From: Clostridium arbusti SL206
GTDB taxonomy: Bacteria; Bacillota; Clostridia; Clostridiales; Clostridiaceae
Assembly (NCBI RefSeq): GCF_000246895.1
Contig: NZ_BAEV01000022.1
Location: forward strand, 1 to 44,754
Reading direction: 5' to 3'
DNA length: 44,754 nucleotides
Shown here: positions 24,493 through 34,140 of the stretch, piece after piece
How positions within the stretch are numbered: the stretch's first letter is position 1
Layout: the number at the start of each line of letters is the position of its first letter
The notes under the pieces: model-generated
What the model was told of the DNA's origin: nothing
Seen by the model: the letters and a program-made list of their open reading frames with translations, nothing else
The model's database searches: none
Position numbers and translations under genes: made by a program

Positions 24493-24576
24493 CTTTACAG
24501 ACCTCCATTTTATATTTACATCTGTATATACACCTATCTATAAATATATCACTATAATTTTGTATTATCAATATAC

Positions 24577-24615
24577 AAAAGCCACCATGAGTTTATTAAA
24601 TTCATGGTGGCTTTT
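24577..24615 (-). terminator. Terminator of the DUF2680-like gene
   Basis: A 14-bp perfect stem AAAAGCCACCATGA / TCATGGTGGCTTTT with an 11-nt loop and U-rich tail. It insulates the secreted-protein gene from nadABC. Confidence 0.85.
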
Positions 24616-24673
24616 ACCTGGTAAGTATAAATCTAGAATAGTATAATATTTACATTCTTATATAAAAGCTAAT

Positions 24674-25390
24674 TTATTCCTTTGTTCCACTTTTATTTTT
24701 GCTATTTTCTGGTGCTTTACTATTTTCTTTATTGGCTTTTGTCTTATTGTTTTCAGTACCATTATTCTTTAATTCATTATTCTGAGTTCCATTGCTATTG
24801 GGCTGATTATCTTTATTGCTATTATTTTTTATTTCACTACCCTTACCTTCATTATCTTTTGATTGATTATTTTCAGTCACATTTCCATTATCCTTAGTTG
24901 TATTTTCTTTAGCTTGGTTGCCTTCAGCTTTATTTTCATTATTATTTGAATTATCTTTATCCTCTAGGCTTCCATCCCAATTTTTTATTTTCTCATTCAC
25001 TATATTCTTTATTTGATCAGCTTTTTCTTTTGTTATTTTCTTATCTTTAACAGCCTGATCTATGTGATTATTTCTATCCTCTATCATCATTTTCTTTACT
25101 TCTTCTTCACTATGACCTTTTTTCTTTGCAATATCAAAGAAATTTTTTCCTGATTTTTGTGCTTCTTGTAATTCTTCTTTTGTTATTCCTAGCTTTTCTA
25201 ATATCTTACCTTTATGATGGTGATGATGTTCGTTACCATCATTACTTTCATGAGTTTTATTATTGGCCTCATTGTTACTGGGATTCTTAGTTGCATTACT
25301 ATTGCTTTCAGGAGAAGCATAAGCTGTTGCACTTAGTCCTATTGCAAGACAAATAGCTAGAGCTGCAACCTTTTTTACAAATTTTATCAT
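24674..25390 (-). CDS. Secreted DUF2680-like protein with Asn/Lys-rich tail
   Basis: A 238-residue secreted protein. The signal peptide spans about residues 1-25 (hydrophobic core ALAICLAIGLSA, cleavage near AYA-SP). A His stretch (HEHHHHH type, residues ~53-59) follows. The folded region KLGITKEELQEAQKSGKNFF and EDRNNHIDQAVKDKKITKEK resembles the DUF2680 helical domain. The last ~95 residues are repetitive N/K/E/G low complexity (ENNQSKDNEGK-like units), probably an unstructured wall-spanning or sticky tail. There is no LPxTG motif. The start at 25390 follows GGAGGTAAC. It is monocistronic with its own terminator; function is unknown. Confidence 0.7.
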   Translation of the reverse strand: MIKFVKKVAALAICLAIGLSATAYASPESNSNATKNPSNNEANNKTHESNDGNEHHHHHKGKILEKLGITKEELQEAQKSGKNFFDIAKKKGHSEEEVKKMMIEDRNNHIDQAVKDKKITKEKADQIKNIVNEKIKNWDGSLEDKDNSNNNENKAEGNQAKENTTKDNGNVTENNQSKDNEGKGSEIKNNSNKDNQPNSNGTQNNELKNNGTENNKTKANKENSKAPENSKNKSGTKE

Positions 25391-25555
25391 ATTGTTACCT
25401 CCTAATAATTTATTACGAGGTTATTATAACCAATATGATGAATTATTAATTAGATATAGAGCAAAGTTTTTATTTTCATAATTGTTAATGTTGTCTAATT
25501 AATGTTTATCATGGTAGTTAATCTAATTTTTCCATGAAATTTATAATTAAAAAGG

Positions 25556-26524
25556 TTACATTATCTTTTCATATTTTTTTTCAGATTCCTTATAACTTAC
25601 TATATTGTCAACTATATATAGAGGTCTGTCTTTAGTTTCATCCATAATCCTTCCTATATACTGTCCCATTACACCAATGGTTCCAAGTATTAATCCAAAC
25701 ATAAGAATATTTACTGATAATATAGACGCCATGTTTAATAGGCTATAATGCTTAATTAAATCCTTTATACATGTAATAATAAGTGAAACTAATCCTATAA
25801 AGAATGATATACCACCTAAATAACCAGCGATTACAAGAGGTTTATATGAAAATGCAGTTATTCCATCAAAGGCTAGCTTCATCATTTTCTTTAAAGGATA
25901 TTTGCTTTCTCCTGCCAATCTCTCATGTCTTATGAATTCTACAAAAGTCTGCTTATATCCAACCCAACTAACGAGTCCTCTTACATATCTATTCTTTTCA
26001 GGAAGCATTGATAATGAATTACATACCTTTCTATCTATAAGTCTAAAGTCACCTGTATCCACTGGAATGTCTATGCTGGTCATATTTTTTAGCAGTCTAT
26101 AAAATATTTTTGAAGTAAACTTCTTTAAGAATGTTTCCCCTTCTCTTTTAATTCTTTTCCCATATACAACCTCATAGCCTTCTTTCCATTTTTCAATCAT
26201 CTTTAACATGACTTCTGGCGGATCTTGAAGATCTGCGTCAATTACAATGATGGCCTTTCCTAAAGCCACATTCATTCCTGCTGTTATAGCAGCTTGATGT
26301 CCAAAGTTCCTTGAAAAATTCACAAGCTTTATTTTCTCATCTTCTTTACAAATATTTTCTATTATAATTCTAGTCTTATCCATACTACCATCATTTATAA
26401 ATACAATTTCATAATTTTCTCTAATAGAATCCATAACCCATTTTAATTTTTTATAACTTTCACTGATTAAAAGTTCCTCATTGTAAACAGGAACTACTAC
26501 CGAATAAATTACTTCATCTGACAT
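25556..26524 (-). CDS. Family 2 glycosyltransferase with C-terminal membrane anchor (GtrB/CsbB type)
   Basis: A 322-residue inverting GT2 enzyme. VVPVYNEELLISESYKKLK, IVFINDGSMDKTR, FGHQAAITAGMNVALGKAI and VIDADLQDPPEVMLKMIEKW (with the D-x-D-type donor motif) fill the first ~110 residues. A GDFRLIDRKV and YVRGLVSWVGY region follows. Two C-terminal transmembrane helices lie at about residues 230-258 and 270-292. Such enzymes charge undecaprenyl phosphate with a sugar for wall-polymer decoration. The start is ATG at 26524 after GGGGTG; a GTG three codons upstream overlaps that site. It lies 22 nt after the permease gene, so it is probably cotranscribed with the efflux operon. Confidence 0.87.
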   Translation of the reverse strand: MSDEVIYSVVVPVYNEELLISESYKKLKWVMDSIRENYEIVFINDGSMDKTRIIIENICKEDEKIKLVNFSRNFGHQAAITAGMNVALGKAIIVIDADLQDPPEVMLKMIEKWKEGYEVVYGKRIKREGETFLKKFTSKIFYRLLKNMTSIDIPVDTGDFRLIDRKVCNSLSMLPEKNRYVRGLVSWVGYKQTFVEFIRHERLAGESKYPLKKMMKLAFDGITAFSYKPLVIAGYLGGISFFIGLVSLIITCIKDLIKHYSLLNMASILSVNILMFGLILGTIGVMGQYIGRIMDETKDRPLYIVDNIVSYKESEKKYEKIM

Positions 26525-26546
26525 CTTTATCACCCCATTTTATTTT

Positions 26547-27743
26547 TTACTCAAATCTTAAAGCATCTATTGGATTTAACTTAGATGCCTTATTAGCTGG
26601 ATATATTCCAAATACTAATCCCACTAACAAGGAAAATAAGAATGAACCAAGTACTACATTATTAGAAATAACAATAGTTGTTGAGAAGAATTTTTCTCCA
26701 ATAAAGGCTCCAAGATATCCAATGATCACTCCTATTATTCCGCCTACTGCACTTACACTTGCTGCTTCAATTAAAAATTGTAATAGTATTGTTCTTCTCT
26801 TAGCGCCTATAGCCTTTCTAACTCCTATTTCTCTTGTCCTCTCTACCACTGATACAAGCATTATATTCATAATACCTATACCACCTACTACAAGAGATAT
26901 AGCTGCAACCCCTGCAAGCATTGTGGTCATACTCTTAGTAGTTGAAGTAGCAGTATCAAGAAGGCTTGTTTGGCTCATAACCCTATAGTAACTATTAGTA
27001 GTTGTACTGGTAGAATTACCAGGAAGACCAAATTTTTTATCTAAAAACAGTTGTGTATATGCCATAGCTGTATCAACCTGATCCTTACTATCTGCCTCAA
27101 TATAATAAGTTTTAGCGCTGGAAGTTTTTAAGAGTCTCTCTCCTGTTGACAATGGAACTATTATTCTATCATCACTAGAACCTGAACTTGATGTACCCTC
27201 AGATTTAAGAACTCCTACCACAGTGAACTCTATTCCATTTACATACATTGTATTTCCCACTACATTTGTATCGCCGAAAACATTTTGTGCTGTTTCTGTT
27301 CCAATTACAACTGAATTAAACCTATTTTCTATATCTCTATCGTTTATAAATCTTCCAGAACTTACAGTAAGACTTTTTATTTCAGCATATTCTGGAGTTG
27401 ATGCTTCCAAAGTTGTAGTGCTGGATTTACTTCCTGATTTTACATTTACATTTGACTCTGATATTTGTGGTGCAATTTCTTTAACCCCTGGTTTAGTCTT
27501 TAAACTTGCTAAATCTTCGCTGCTAATTGTTATAGATTTTGAGCTCATTATATTAGCAGTTATAAGATTAGTACCTAGGCTTTCTATCTGATCACTAACG
27601 TCTTTTTGAGTTCCTTGACCTATACCCACAAGTATAATTACTGAAGATATACCTATAATTATTCCTAGCATAGTAAGGAAGGACCTCATTTTATTATTCC
27701 ATACAGAAGATAAAGCTATCTTAACAAGCTTTGTGAATCTCAT
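26547..27743 (-). CDS. ABC transporter permease, MacB/YknZ type
   Basis: A 398-residue permease with one N-terminal and three C-terminal membrane helices around a large extracellular MacB_PCD domain. The N-terminus MRSFLTMLGIIIGISSVI and the C-terminal FtsX block (VERTREIGVRKAIGAKRRTI, then VFGIYPANKASKLNPIDALR) are diagnostic. These systems do not pump through the membrane but transmit force to the partner adaptor. It overlaps the ATPase stop by 4 nt and completes a YknXYZ-like set. Likely substrates are antimicrobial peptides or own toxins; unproven here. Confidence 0.93.
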   Translation of the reverse strand: MRFTKLVKIALSSVWNNKMRSFLTMLGIIIGISSVIILVGIGQGTQKDVSDQIESLGTNLITANIMSSKSITISSEDLASLKTKPGVKEIAPQISESNVNVKSGSKSSTTTLEASTPEYAEIKSLTVSSGRFINDRDIENRFNSVVIGTETAQNVFGDTNVVGNTMYVNGIEFTVVGVLKSEGTSSSGSSDDRIIVPLSTGERLLKTSSAKTYYIEADSKDQVDTAMAYTQLFLDKKFGLPGNSTSTTTNSYYRVMSQTSLLDTATSTTKSMTTMLAGVAAISLVVGGIGIMNIMLVSVVERTREIGVRKAIGAKRRTILLQFLIEAASVSAVGGIIGVIIGYLGAFIGEKFFSTTIVISNNVVLGSFLFSLLVGLVFGIYPANKASKLNPIDALRFE

Positions 27744-28456
27744 GCTCCTACCTCCCTCTCATTTAAGTTATCAGAAGTTATCTTTCCATCCTTTACTGTA
27801 ATAATTCTCTTAGCATGAGATGCTATTTCCATATCATGAGTGATCATTACTATAGTATTTCCTTCATCATTTAGATCTGTCAGCATCTTAAGTACTTCTT
27901 TTCCTGTCTTACTGTCCAGTGCACCTGTGGGTTCATCTGCAAGAATCATTTGAGGATCTGTTACTAATGCTCTAGCTATAGCAACTCTTTGCATCTGGCC
28001 TCCTGATAACTCTGAGGGTTTATGTTTTAGATGATTACTAAGTCCAACTTTTTCAAGAACTCCTTTTACCTTTTCTTTTGACTTATTATTTGGATATCCC
28101 AAATAAATTAACGGAAGTTCAACATTCTCCATTATGTTTAATTTGGGTAGTAAATTATAGCTTTGAAATATAAAACCTATCTTTTTATTTCTTATTTCAG
28201 CTAATTTGTTATCATTGCAACTTGTATTTAAGCCGTCCAAAATGTATTCTCCATTTGTAGGCTTGTCAAGACAACCTATGATATTCATAAGGGTAGACTT
28301 TCCAGCACCTGAAGGTCCAACAATAGCAACATATTCACCTTCAGCAATAGTCAAGTCTACATCACTCAAAGCCTTAAAGGTGCTGCTGCCCATTTTATAT
28401 ACTTTCTCTATATCTTTCATTCTAATTATATCCTTATTGTTTGAATCCTCTGACAT
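27740..28456 (-). CDS. ABC transporter ATPase, MacB/LolD/YknY type
   Basis: A 238-residue nucleotide-binding subunit. Walker A is GPSGAGKST (about residues 43-51), the Q-loop is GFIFQSYNLLP, the signature is LSGGQMQRVAIARAL, and Walker B is MILADEPTGALDS, with H-loop MITHD. The length and FQSYNLLPKLNIMENVELPL segment place it in the LolD/MacB subfamily. It overlaps the permease gene by 4 nt and follows the adaptor gene at ~97 nt. The start at 28456 has GAAGGAGG upstream. Confidence 0.95.
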   Translation of the reverse strand: MSEDSNNKDIIRMKDIEKVYKMGSSTFKALSDVDLTIAEGEYVAIVGPSGAGKSTLMNIIGCLDKPTNGEYILDGLNTSCNDNKLAEIRNKKIGFIFQSYNLLPKLNIMENVELPLIYLGYPNNKSKEKVKGVLEKVGLSNHLKHKPSELSGGQMQRVAIARALVTDPQMILADEPTGALDSKTGKEVLKMLTDLNDEGNTIVMITHDMEIASHAKRIITVKDGKITSDNLNEREVGA

Positions 28457-28553
28457 TTCTTTACCTCCTTCTATAATCTTTTTAGGTAATTCTTTAATCT
28501 CTTATTATATCTCTTCATAATTACATATAAATCTCAATTTTCAACATAGTAAT

Positions 28554-29822
28554 TTAGTTTCCTGGTGTACCGCTGCCACTTCCTTGTGATCTGCCACCAC
28601 CTTGAGAGCCGCTGTCCATTCCGCCACTCATGCCTTGACCCATGCCACCCATTCCATTACCTCTATTATTAGTAGTGGTAGTAGTAGATGGTAATTGAAC
28701 TAAAATCTTATCTCCCTCTTTAACACCCTCTGTTACCTCAATGTAATTTTCAGTTTCTAATCCTGTCTTTATAGCTACTAATTTACCACTAGATGAAGTG
28801 ACACCGCTACTTTGCCCTTGCTTTTGGCTGGAAGAGCTAGAGGAGCTTTGTCCACTTGATCCTTGAGTACTTTGACTTGTTGCAGCATTACTTGAACTCT
28901 GAGTAGTACTACTGCTTGAATCACTGCTAGTTTCCACTCTTACATACTTTTGTCCATTAGTCTCAACCAATGCCTCAGAAGGAATTACCAATGCATTTTC
29001 TTTACTTTGTACTGCAATGGTTGCAGTAGCATTCATTCCAATTTTTATTTTTGAATCAGGACTGCTAACACTAACTACTACATTATATGTAGTTACACTA
29101 TTTGAAGAAGTTCCCGTTTGAGCTATTGATGCAACTGTACCTTCATAGGTTTTATCTGTAATGGCATCAAACTTTATAGTAGCCTTCTGACCCACACTTA
29201 TCTTATTTATATCTAATTCATCTACAGATACATTAATATTTATTAACCCTATATTTTGTATTGTTAGAACGGCTTTACCTGATTGAACACTATCACCATT
29301 GACATTACTCACAGCAGTAACAAGTCCACCTATGGGAGCAGTAACTGTTATATTATTTAAAGCTGCCTTTGCAGTATCTAGTTGTGATTGGGCATCGCTT
29401 ACAGCTATCTTATCAGAAGCTACCTTGTTGTCATCTACCTTCTCTGAACTTTCATCTGTATCAAGTGAAAGATTAGCTTTAGTTAAATTATTTTGTGCAT
29501 TAGTAACTGCCTTTGTAAGATCAGTACTGCTAGCTGTAAACAATGTTTGTCCAGCAGTAACAGTATCACCTACTTTTACAGTTAAACCTGATAGAGTTCC
29601 ATTATTATTTGGTGATACATCCTTTGTTGAACCTGAATATGCCGCACCAGTTCCTTGAACCGTTTCACTCAAATTAGCCTTTGAAACCGCCGTACTATAG
29701 TATCTGGTAGAAGTAGTTGTTGTTTTCTTTCCAAAATAGTTTTTATATCCGAAATACCCTCCAGTACCAAGCATAGCAACTACTACACATGCAATAATAG
29801 CCTTAATTAACTTACTCTTCAT
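28554..29822 (-). CDS. Membrane fusion (HlyD/MacA-type) adaptor protein
   Basis: A 422-residue adaptor of the RND/MFP family. It has an N-terminal membrane anchor (about residues 6-26), then a biotinyl-lipoyl barrel (GTGAAYSGSTKDVSPNNNGT... VKVGDTVTAGQTLFTA), a short coiled-coil hairpin (about residues 100-150) and the returning barrel half with TVTAPIGGLVTAVSNVNGD. A beta-barrel (VSVDELDINKISVGQKATI) follows. An unusual Ser/Gln-rich insert (about 300-345) interrupts the membrane-proximal region, and the tail is Gly/Ser/Met-rich (GMGGMGQGMSGGMDSGSQGG). The start at 29822 follows GGAGGGATA. It is first in the adaptor-ATPase-permease-GT2 operon. Confidence 0.92.
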   Translation of the reverse strand: MKSKLIKAIIACVVVAMLGTGGYFGYKNYFGKKTTTTSTRYYSTAVSKANLSETVQGTGAAYSGSTKDVSPNNNGTLSGLTVKVGDTVTAGQTLFTASSTDLTKAVTNAQNNLTKANLSLDTDESSEKVDDNKVASDKIAVSDAQSQLDTAKAALNNITVTAPIGGLVTAVSNVNGDSVQSGKAVLTIQNIGLININVSVDELDINKISVGQKATIKFDAITDKTYEGTVASIAQTGTSSNSVTTYNVVVSVSSPDSKIKIGMNATATIAVQSKENALVIPSEALVETNGQKYVRVETSSDSSSSTTQSSSNAATSQSTQGSSGQSSSSSSSQKQGQSSGVTSSSGKLVAIKTGLETENYIEVTEGVKEGDKILVQLPSTTTTTNNRGNGMGGMGQGMSGGMDSGSQGGGRSQGSGSGTPGN

Positions 29823-30033
29823 TTATATCCCTCCGCAAATTTCATAATATCAATATTTATAATTACTTTTTTCATCCATTTTCTCTATATGAGATTAGAC
29901 ATTATCAAAGAAATCATCAATCGAGTATAATGATTTCTTATTCCTCTGATGATATCTAAATTATAATTATAAATTGTTGCACCAATATCAAATAATTGTG
30001 TGAAATTTGTGTGATTATTGGAAATAAAAAAAA

Positions 30034-30050
30034 CACTTTCACAGAGTGCG
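30034..30050 (+). repeat. Short R2-like fragment
   Basis: CACTTTCACAGAGTGCG is identical to the 3' hairpin module of the R2 repeats, and a related TTTGTGTGA lies 18 nt before it. Nothing else of R2 is recognisable here. The 29823-30223 interval otherwise holds AT-rich DNA and a terminator. Confidence 0.5.
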
Positions 30051-30094
30051 ATGGAAGTATTAGGTCTGGTATTCATGGGATAAAGTAAACAAAA

Positions 30095-30124
30095 CAAGAC
30101 TTCTCTATAAGTTGAGGAGCCTTG
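30095..30124 (-). terminator. Terminator of the phosphatase gene
   Basis: On the minus strand CAAGGCTCCTC pairs with GAGAAGTCTTG (one mismatch, one G-U) around an 8-nt loop, followed by UUUUGUUU. A further outer stem, TCATGGGATA / TATCCCATGA, encloses it. Confidence 0.55.
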
Positions 30125-30223
30125 CTTTATATTTATATATATATATCCCATGATTTCTAAAATACTGCTATGTATCATATCCCTCTTTTACAAGATGGGA
30201 TTGTACACTTTGATAATTTTATT

Positions 30224-32329
30224 CTATGCTCTTAAATGTTTAGCGAAAGAGTTAAAGAATCTTGAAACCACATCTTTTAAATTTATCTTCTTTTTATAAA
30301 TTACCATAACAGCTGACCCTATAGCAATTAATAATACTCCCAATCCAATAAGTACATTTTGATCTACAAACTGTCCAGTCTTTGGAAGAGTAGTAGCCGT
30401 AACACTAGAAACAGGTGTTGTACTTGTTGAGTTTCCACTGGTAGATGTTGAACTTGAGTCTGGTGTTGTAGCTGATGAACTTGTATTTGAACCCTGTGTG
30501 CTAGTTGCGACCTTTTCGTTTGTAGATGAAGTATTTGAATCAGATGTTTTGTTACCATTATTCGTATTTGAATTTGATGTTTGAAGTTTTTTAACAGTAG
30601 CCTCAGCTGACTTTAATTTATCATAATTTGTAACTAAAGCTTTCTGTGTATTACTAAGTGCATCATATGCCTCTCTTGCATCTGAAACATCTTTATTAGC
30701 ATTTAAAACTATGTCATTAGGAATTGTATTTATCTTTCCACTAACGGCTGCTGCTGCTTTTTCATCTGCTTGCTTCTTTGCTGCTTCCTTAAGCTGAGCA
30801 ATTTTACTTTCATCAGCTGTTAATTTATCTAAATTTGTTATGAACTTCTGTTGACCAGCATCTAATGCATTATAGGCATTACGAGCTGCCTGAACTTTAT
30901 CTGCATCATTTAATGATATAGAATCTGAATTTGGCAAATTATTTATTTGATCTTTAACACCTACAGCTGCTTGATTTGGTTCAGTAGACTTAACAATTGT
31001 ATAACTATCTGTTTGTGTCATTGTATCAGTTCTATAAGTTGCAATTGTAAAACTGTTACTTGTTACAGAAACACGGGAGAAGGTTGGAGTATTAAGCTGC
31101 TCTTTCTTAGCTTCATAGTAATTGTTATTTGGCTCTTGTATTTTATAATACTTACTTCCACTGGCAGAGTTAACTGTCATATAAAGAGTACCTGTTGGAT
31201 CTATAACTCTTCCTTCAGCATCTACCTTCTGATTTTTCTGAGCTTGTCCACCCTTCATCTGATAAGTTCTTGTATAAACATGATCATGTCCATCTAAAAC
31301 TACATCTATGCCAAGTGAATCAAAAATTGGTGGTAAATCATTTCTTCTCTGTATAATATCGCTATCTGTTTCATGATCTGCAGAACTATAAATTGAATGA
31401 TGCATAAGTACTATTTTCCAAGTTGCATTTGGATTTTTAGAAATAGCATCCTGCATAAATTGCTTATGCTCTTCCTCATTCATATCATTACTATTTAAAG
31501 CCATATATAGTGTGTTGCCATAAGTGAAATAATAATCTGCTCCTGAAGTAGGCTGTGATGCAAATTCACCATATTGTGTGGACATATTTGGAGCATCAAA
31601 ATGAGTTGTATGCCCTGGCCCATAGGTTTCATGATTTCCAGCAATGGCTGCAATTGGTAAGTTCTTAAGTTGGCTTGGTGCAAAATATCCACTGTATTCT
31701 ACTTCATTGCTTTGTCCATTAAGTTCTTTTCCATTGTTTATCTGATCGCCAATGGAAACCATAAAATTAGTATTAGGAAATTGCTGAGTAGCCTTATTCA
31801 TAGTATCTACCCACCCTGCGGAATCCTTAGCTATATCACCACCTGCACCAATCTGTGGATCTCCCATATAGAAGAAACTATATTGACTAGTTTGATGAGT
31901 GTTATAATTATAGACTGGACTCCAATTTGTTCCATCGCCTAAACGATATACATATTGAGTGGATTCAGCAAAACCATTAGTGTTTACTTTATAGGAAGTC
32001 ATTCCATTATTGCCCAATGAAGTATTCCCTTTAAATGTACGAGCTTTGTCAGCAGGAAAAGTTTTTCCATCAAAATCTGATTTTAATGCAACCTGAACTG
32101 TTGGTGTACCTTTGCTATTTAATGAATACCATGTAAAATTTAAGTCTGTAGCCTTTGAAGCTACTGAAAGTGATATATCGGTAAAATTACTTTGACTGTC
32201 GTCGGCTGCAGCTGTTACCTTATTATTTCCTGTTGGATTTGTAGCTGCTATTCCACTTGTTACAAGAGATCCTGAAAGTGTAACTGTAAGCATTACAACT
32301 AGTGCAGCTAATTTCTTATGACCTATCAT
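30224..32329 (-). CDS. Sortase-anchored metallophosphoesterase (purple acid phosphatase type)
   Basis: A 701-residue surface protein. A signal peptide (about residues 1-29) leads into a fibronectin-like N-terminal domain. The calcineurin-type core follows with GDPQIG, SIGDQINNG, IAGNHETYG, VLMHHSIYSSADHE and VLDGHDHVYTR, which gives the full set of metal ligands. About residues 450-580 are two helical repeats of a common wall-protein type (INNLPNSDSISLNDADKVQA, then INTIPNDIVLNANKDVSDAR). A Ser/Thr/Asn-rich spacer precedes the anchor LPKTG, then a membrane helix and basic tail (YKKKINLKD). It likely releases phosphate from organic esters at the cell surface. Pho-box-like repeats upstream fit phosphate control. 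The start at 32329 follows GAGGGG. Confidence 0.9.
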   Translation of the reverse strand: MIGHKKLAALVVMLTVTLSGSLVTSGIAATNPTGNNKVTAAADDSQSNFTDISLSVASKATDLNFTWYSLNSKGTPTVQVALKSDFDGKTFPADKARTFKGNTSLGNNGMTSYKVNTNGFAESTQYVYRLGDGTNWSPVYNYNTHQTSQYSFFYMGDPQIGAGGDIAKDSAGWVDTMNKATQQFPNTNFMVSIGDQINNGKELNGQSNEVEYSGYFAPSQLKNLPIAAIAGNHETYGPGHTTHFDAPNMSTQYGEFASQPTSGADYYFTYGNTLYMALNSNDMNEEEHKQFMQDAISKNPNATWKIVLMHHSIYSSADHETDSDIIQRRNDLPPIFDSLGIDVVLDGHDHVYTRTYQMKGGQAQKNQKVDAEGRVIDPTGTLYMTVNSASGSKYYKIQEPNNNYYEAKKEQLNTPTFSRVSVTSNSFTIATYRTDTMTQTDSYTIVKSTEPNQAAVGVKDQINNLPNSDSISLNDADKVQAARNAYNALDAGQQKFITNLDKLTADESKIAQLKEAAKKQADEKAAAAVSGKINTIPNDIVLNANKDVSDAREAYDALSNTQKALVTNYDKLKSAEATVKKLQTSNSNTNNGNKTSDSNTSSTNEKVATSTQGSNTSSSATTPDSSSTSTSGNSTSTTPVSSVTATTLPKTGQFVDQNVLIGLGVLLIAIGSAVMVIYKKKINLKDVVSRFFNSFAKHLRA

Positions 32330-32489
32330 CTTTTAATCTACCCCTCTATTTATTAATTTTTTCTTTTAAGTCTTTACCTAAAAGGTCCATTTATCACTTA
32401 TTTATACTCATATATCATCTCCAAGCTTCTCCGAACTACTTTATACAAATCCTATGTTAACATTTAATTCCAATATTTTCTTTATGCCT

Positions 32490-32526
32490 ATGTAAAATTT
32501 CTGGATTTATGTAAACTCCATGTAAA
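32490..32526 (-). promoter_or_regulatory. Pho-box-like direct repeats upstream of the phosphatase
   Basis: On the minus strand, three TTTACAT units occur: 32520-32526, 32509-32515 (11 bp apart, the period of PhoP boxes) and 32490-32496 (19 bp further). A fourth related TTAACAT lies near 32456-32462. They are 160-200 bp upstream of the phosphatase start and also upstream of the divergent YibE/F gene. The 32330-32700 interval contains no gene. Confidence 0.5.
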
Positions 32527-32700
32527 ATCATTATAAAAATTTTTTAATATTATTTATTTTTAACCTATTCTTTACACAAACCTTACAGTCTTGCATCTTC
32601 ACTGTCTTATAATGTTAGTAAGTTATTAATATATGTTACAAATAATAGCTTCATTTATCATTTTTTGTTAATTGTAAATTATCTATATTGGAGGAAACTT

Positions 32701-33924
32701 ATGTATAACAATTCCAAACTTTCAAAAATTATAATTTCTTTAATATCTATAAGCGCTTTTTTTATATTTTTGTATTTTTTTAATGTTACTCATCCAATAG
32801 TCTTTAAGCCCACTGGAGACACGACAAATGTAAATTACGAAAAAGCAGAAGTACTAGATGTACAAAATAATAATCTACAAAAAAGTGTAAATATGAAGGG
32901 CTTCTATTTTGGAAGTCAGGATATAAAAGCAAAAATACTTACAGGAAAACATAAGGGTGACATAACTAAAGTATCCAATTATTTAAGCGATACTCATAAT
33001 GTATTTGTAAAAAAAAGTATGAAATTCATTGCAAGCATCAACTCCGTAAACAAAAATACTTATAGTGCCACAGTATATAGCTATTATAGGGCTCCAATTC
33101 AATATGCCTTTATTCTTATTTTTTTCTTAGCACTAAGTATAATAGGTGGAAGAAAAGGAATAAAATCTGTTTTAGGTCTTGTATTTACTTTCATATGCAT
33201 TATATTTTTATTCATTCCAATGATATATAGTGGATACTCTCCTATATATGCTTCAATTTTAATAGTAATTATCATCACTTGTATTACTTTATTTTTACTA
33301 GCTGGCTGGAGCAATAAAACTATTTCTGCTATATTAGGCACCATATCTGGAGTTGTGATTGCTGCCATAATCGCAGTTGTTTTTGGATCCTTGGCACATT
33401 TAACTGGAATAAACTCCAATGACGTGGAAACACTAAACATGATTTCCACTAAATCTGGTATGCAGGTACAGGGCTTACTTTTAGCAAGCATTCTCATTGC
33501 CTCTCTAGGAGCGGTTTTAGATTTAAGTATGTCTATTGCCTCTGCAGTTCAAGAAATATACTCATCAAATCCAAAACTTAGTACAAAGGAATTATTTCGT
33601 TCTGGTATGAATGTGGGTAAAGATATGATGGGAACCATGGCAAACACTCTTATTTTGGCCTTTGTAGGTTCCTCCTTAAACATGATAATGGTTATATACT
33701 CTTATAATGTTTCCTTTACGCAATTAATGAATATGGATATGGTGAGTATAGAAATTATTCAAGGTCTAACAGGCAGTCTTGCCATAATATTTACAGTACC
33801 TATAATAGCTTTCATTTCCTCAAAAGTAATTCCATCCTCATTGCTTGAAACTAAAGATGCAGTTATTCAGGACAAGCTTAATAATGGTGCAACACAAACT
33901 AATGTAAAATCCCTTGAAAATTAA
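32701..33924 (+). CDS. YibE/F family membrane protein
   Basis: A 407-residue integral membrane protein of the YibE/F family (function unsettled; proposed transporter). The N-terminal helix (about residues 8-28) is followed by an extracytoplasmic domain of ~95 residues (NVNYEKAEVLDVQNN to SYYRAPIQYAF). A bundle of 7-8 helices starts with FILIFFLALSIIGGRKGIKSVLGLVFTF. The conserved SLGAVLDLSMSIASAVQEI and FRSGMNVGKDMMGTMANTL blocks are family hallmarks. The start is ATG at 32701 after GGAGGAAAC; twelve further upstream codons overlap this site. It is divergent from the phosphatase. Its 3' UTR contains MITE copy 12 before the terminator. Confidence 0.9.
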   Translation: MYNNSKLSKIIISLISISAFFIFLYFFNVTHPIVFKPTGDTTNVNYEKAEVLDVQNNNLQKSVNMKGFYFGSQDIKAKILTGKHKGDITKVSNYLSDTHNVFVKKSMKFIASINSVNKNTYSATVYSYYRAPIQYAFILIFFLALSIIGGRKGIKSVLGLVFTFICIIFLFIPMIYSGYSPIYASILIVIIITCITLFLLAGWSNKTISAILGTISGVVIAAIIAVVFGSLAHLTGINSNDVETLNMISTKSGMQVQGLLLASILIASLGAVLDLSMSIASAVQEIYSSNPKLSTKELFRSGMNVGKDMMGTMANTLILAFVGSSLNMIMVIYSYNVSFTQLMNMDMVSIEIIQGLTGSLAIIFTVPIIAFISSKVIPSSLLETKDAVIQDKLNNGATQTNVKSLEN

Positions 33925-33949
33925 TTAATATTAAATAAAAATACATTTA

Positions 33950-34107
33950 GGCATGTGAAAATAAATAGTAAGTCAAAGATGCGACGAATATTTTGAATCC
34001 AACAAGGAAGCAGGTTCCGAAGATAGTTGGGCTATCTGAGGGTTCTGCTGACGCAGTAGGATTCAAAATAGTCTAGCATACTGACTAGTTATTTATTTGA
34101 ATATGCC
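33950..34107 (+). mobile_element. MITE-like element, copy 12 (full length, 158 bp)
   Basis: The ends are GGCATGTGAAAATAAATA and ...TTTGAATATGCC. The flanks are TTA and TTC, one mismatch. The middle stem is AGCAG/CTGCT where most copies have AACAG/CTGTT, a paired A-to-G and T-to-C change. It begins 26 nt after the YibE/F stop codon. Confidence 0.86.
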
Positions 34108-34140
34108 TTCCACACGTTCCTAGATAATTCATATAAATAG

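Noticed and set aside
24523-24532. TGTATATACA palindrome upstream of nadA as a NiaR operator
   Set aside because: It is short, AT-rich and likely by chance, and I cannot match it to the NiaR consensus with confidence.
29885-30178. A 97-codon open frame on the minus strand between the adaptor and phosphatase genes
   Set aside because: It has no ribosome site, crosses an R2 fragment and the probable phosphatase terminator, and resembles no family.
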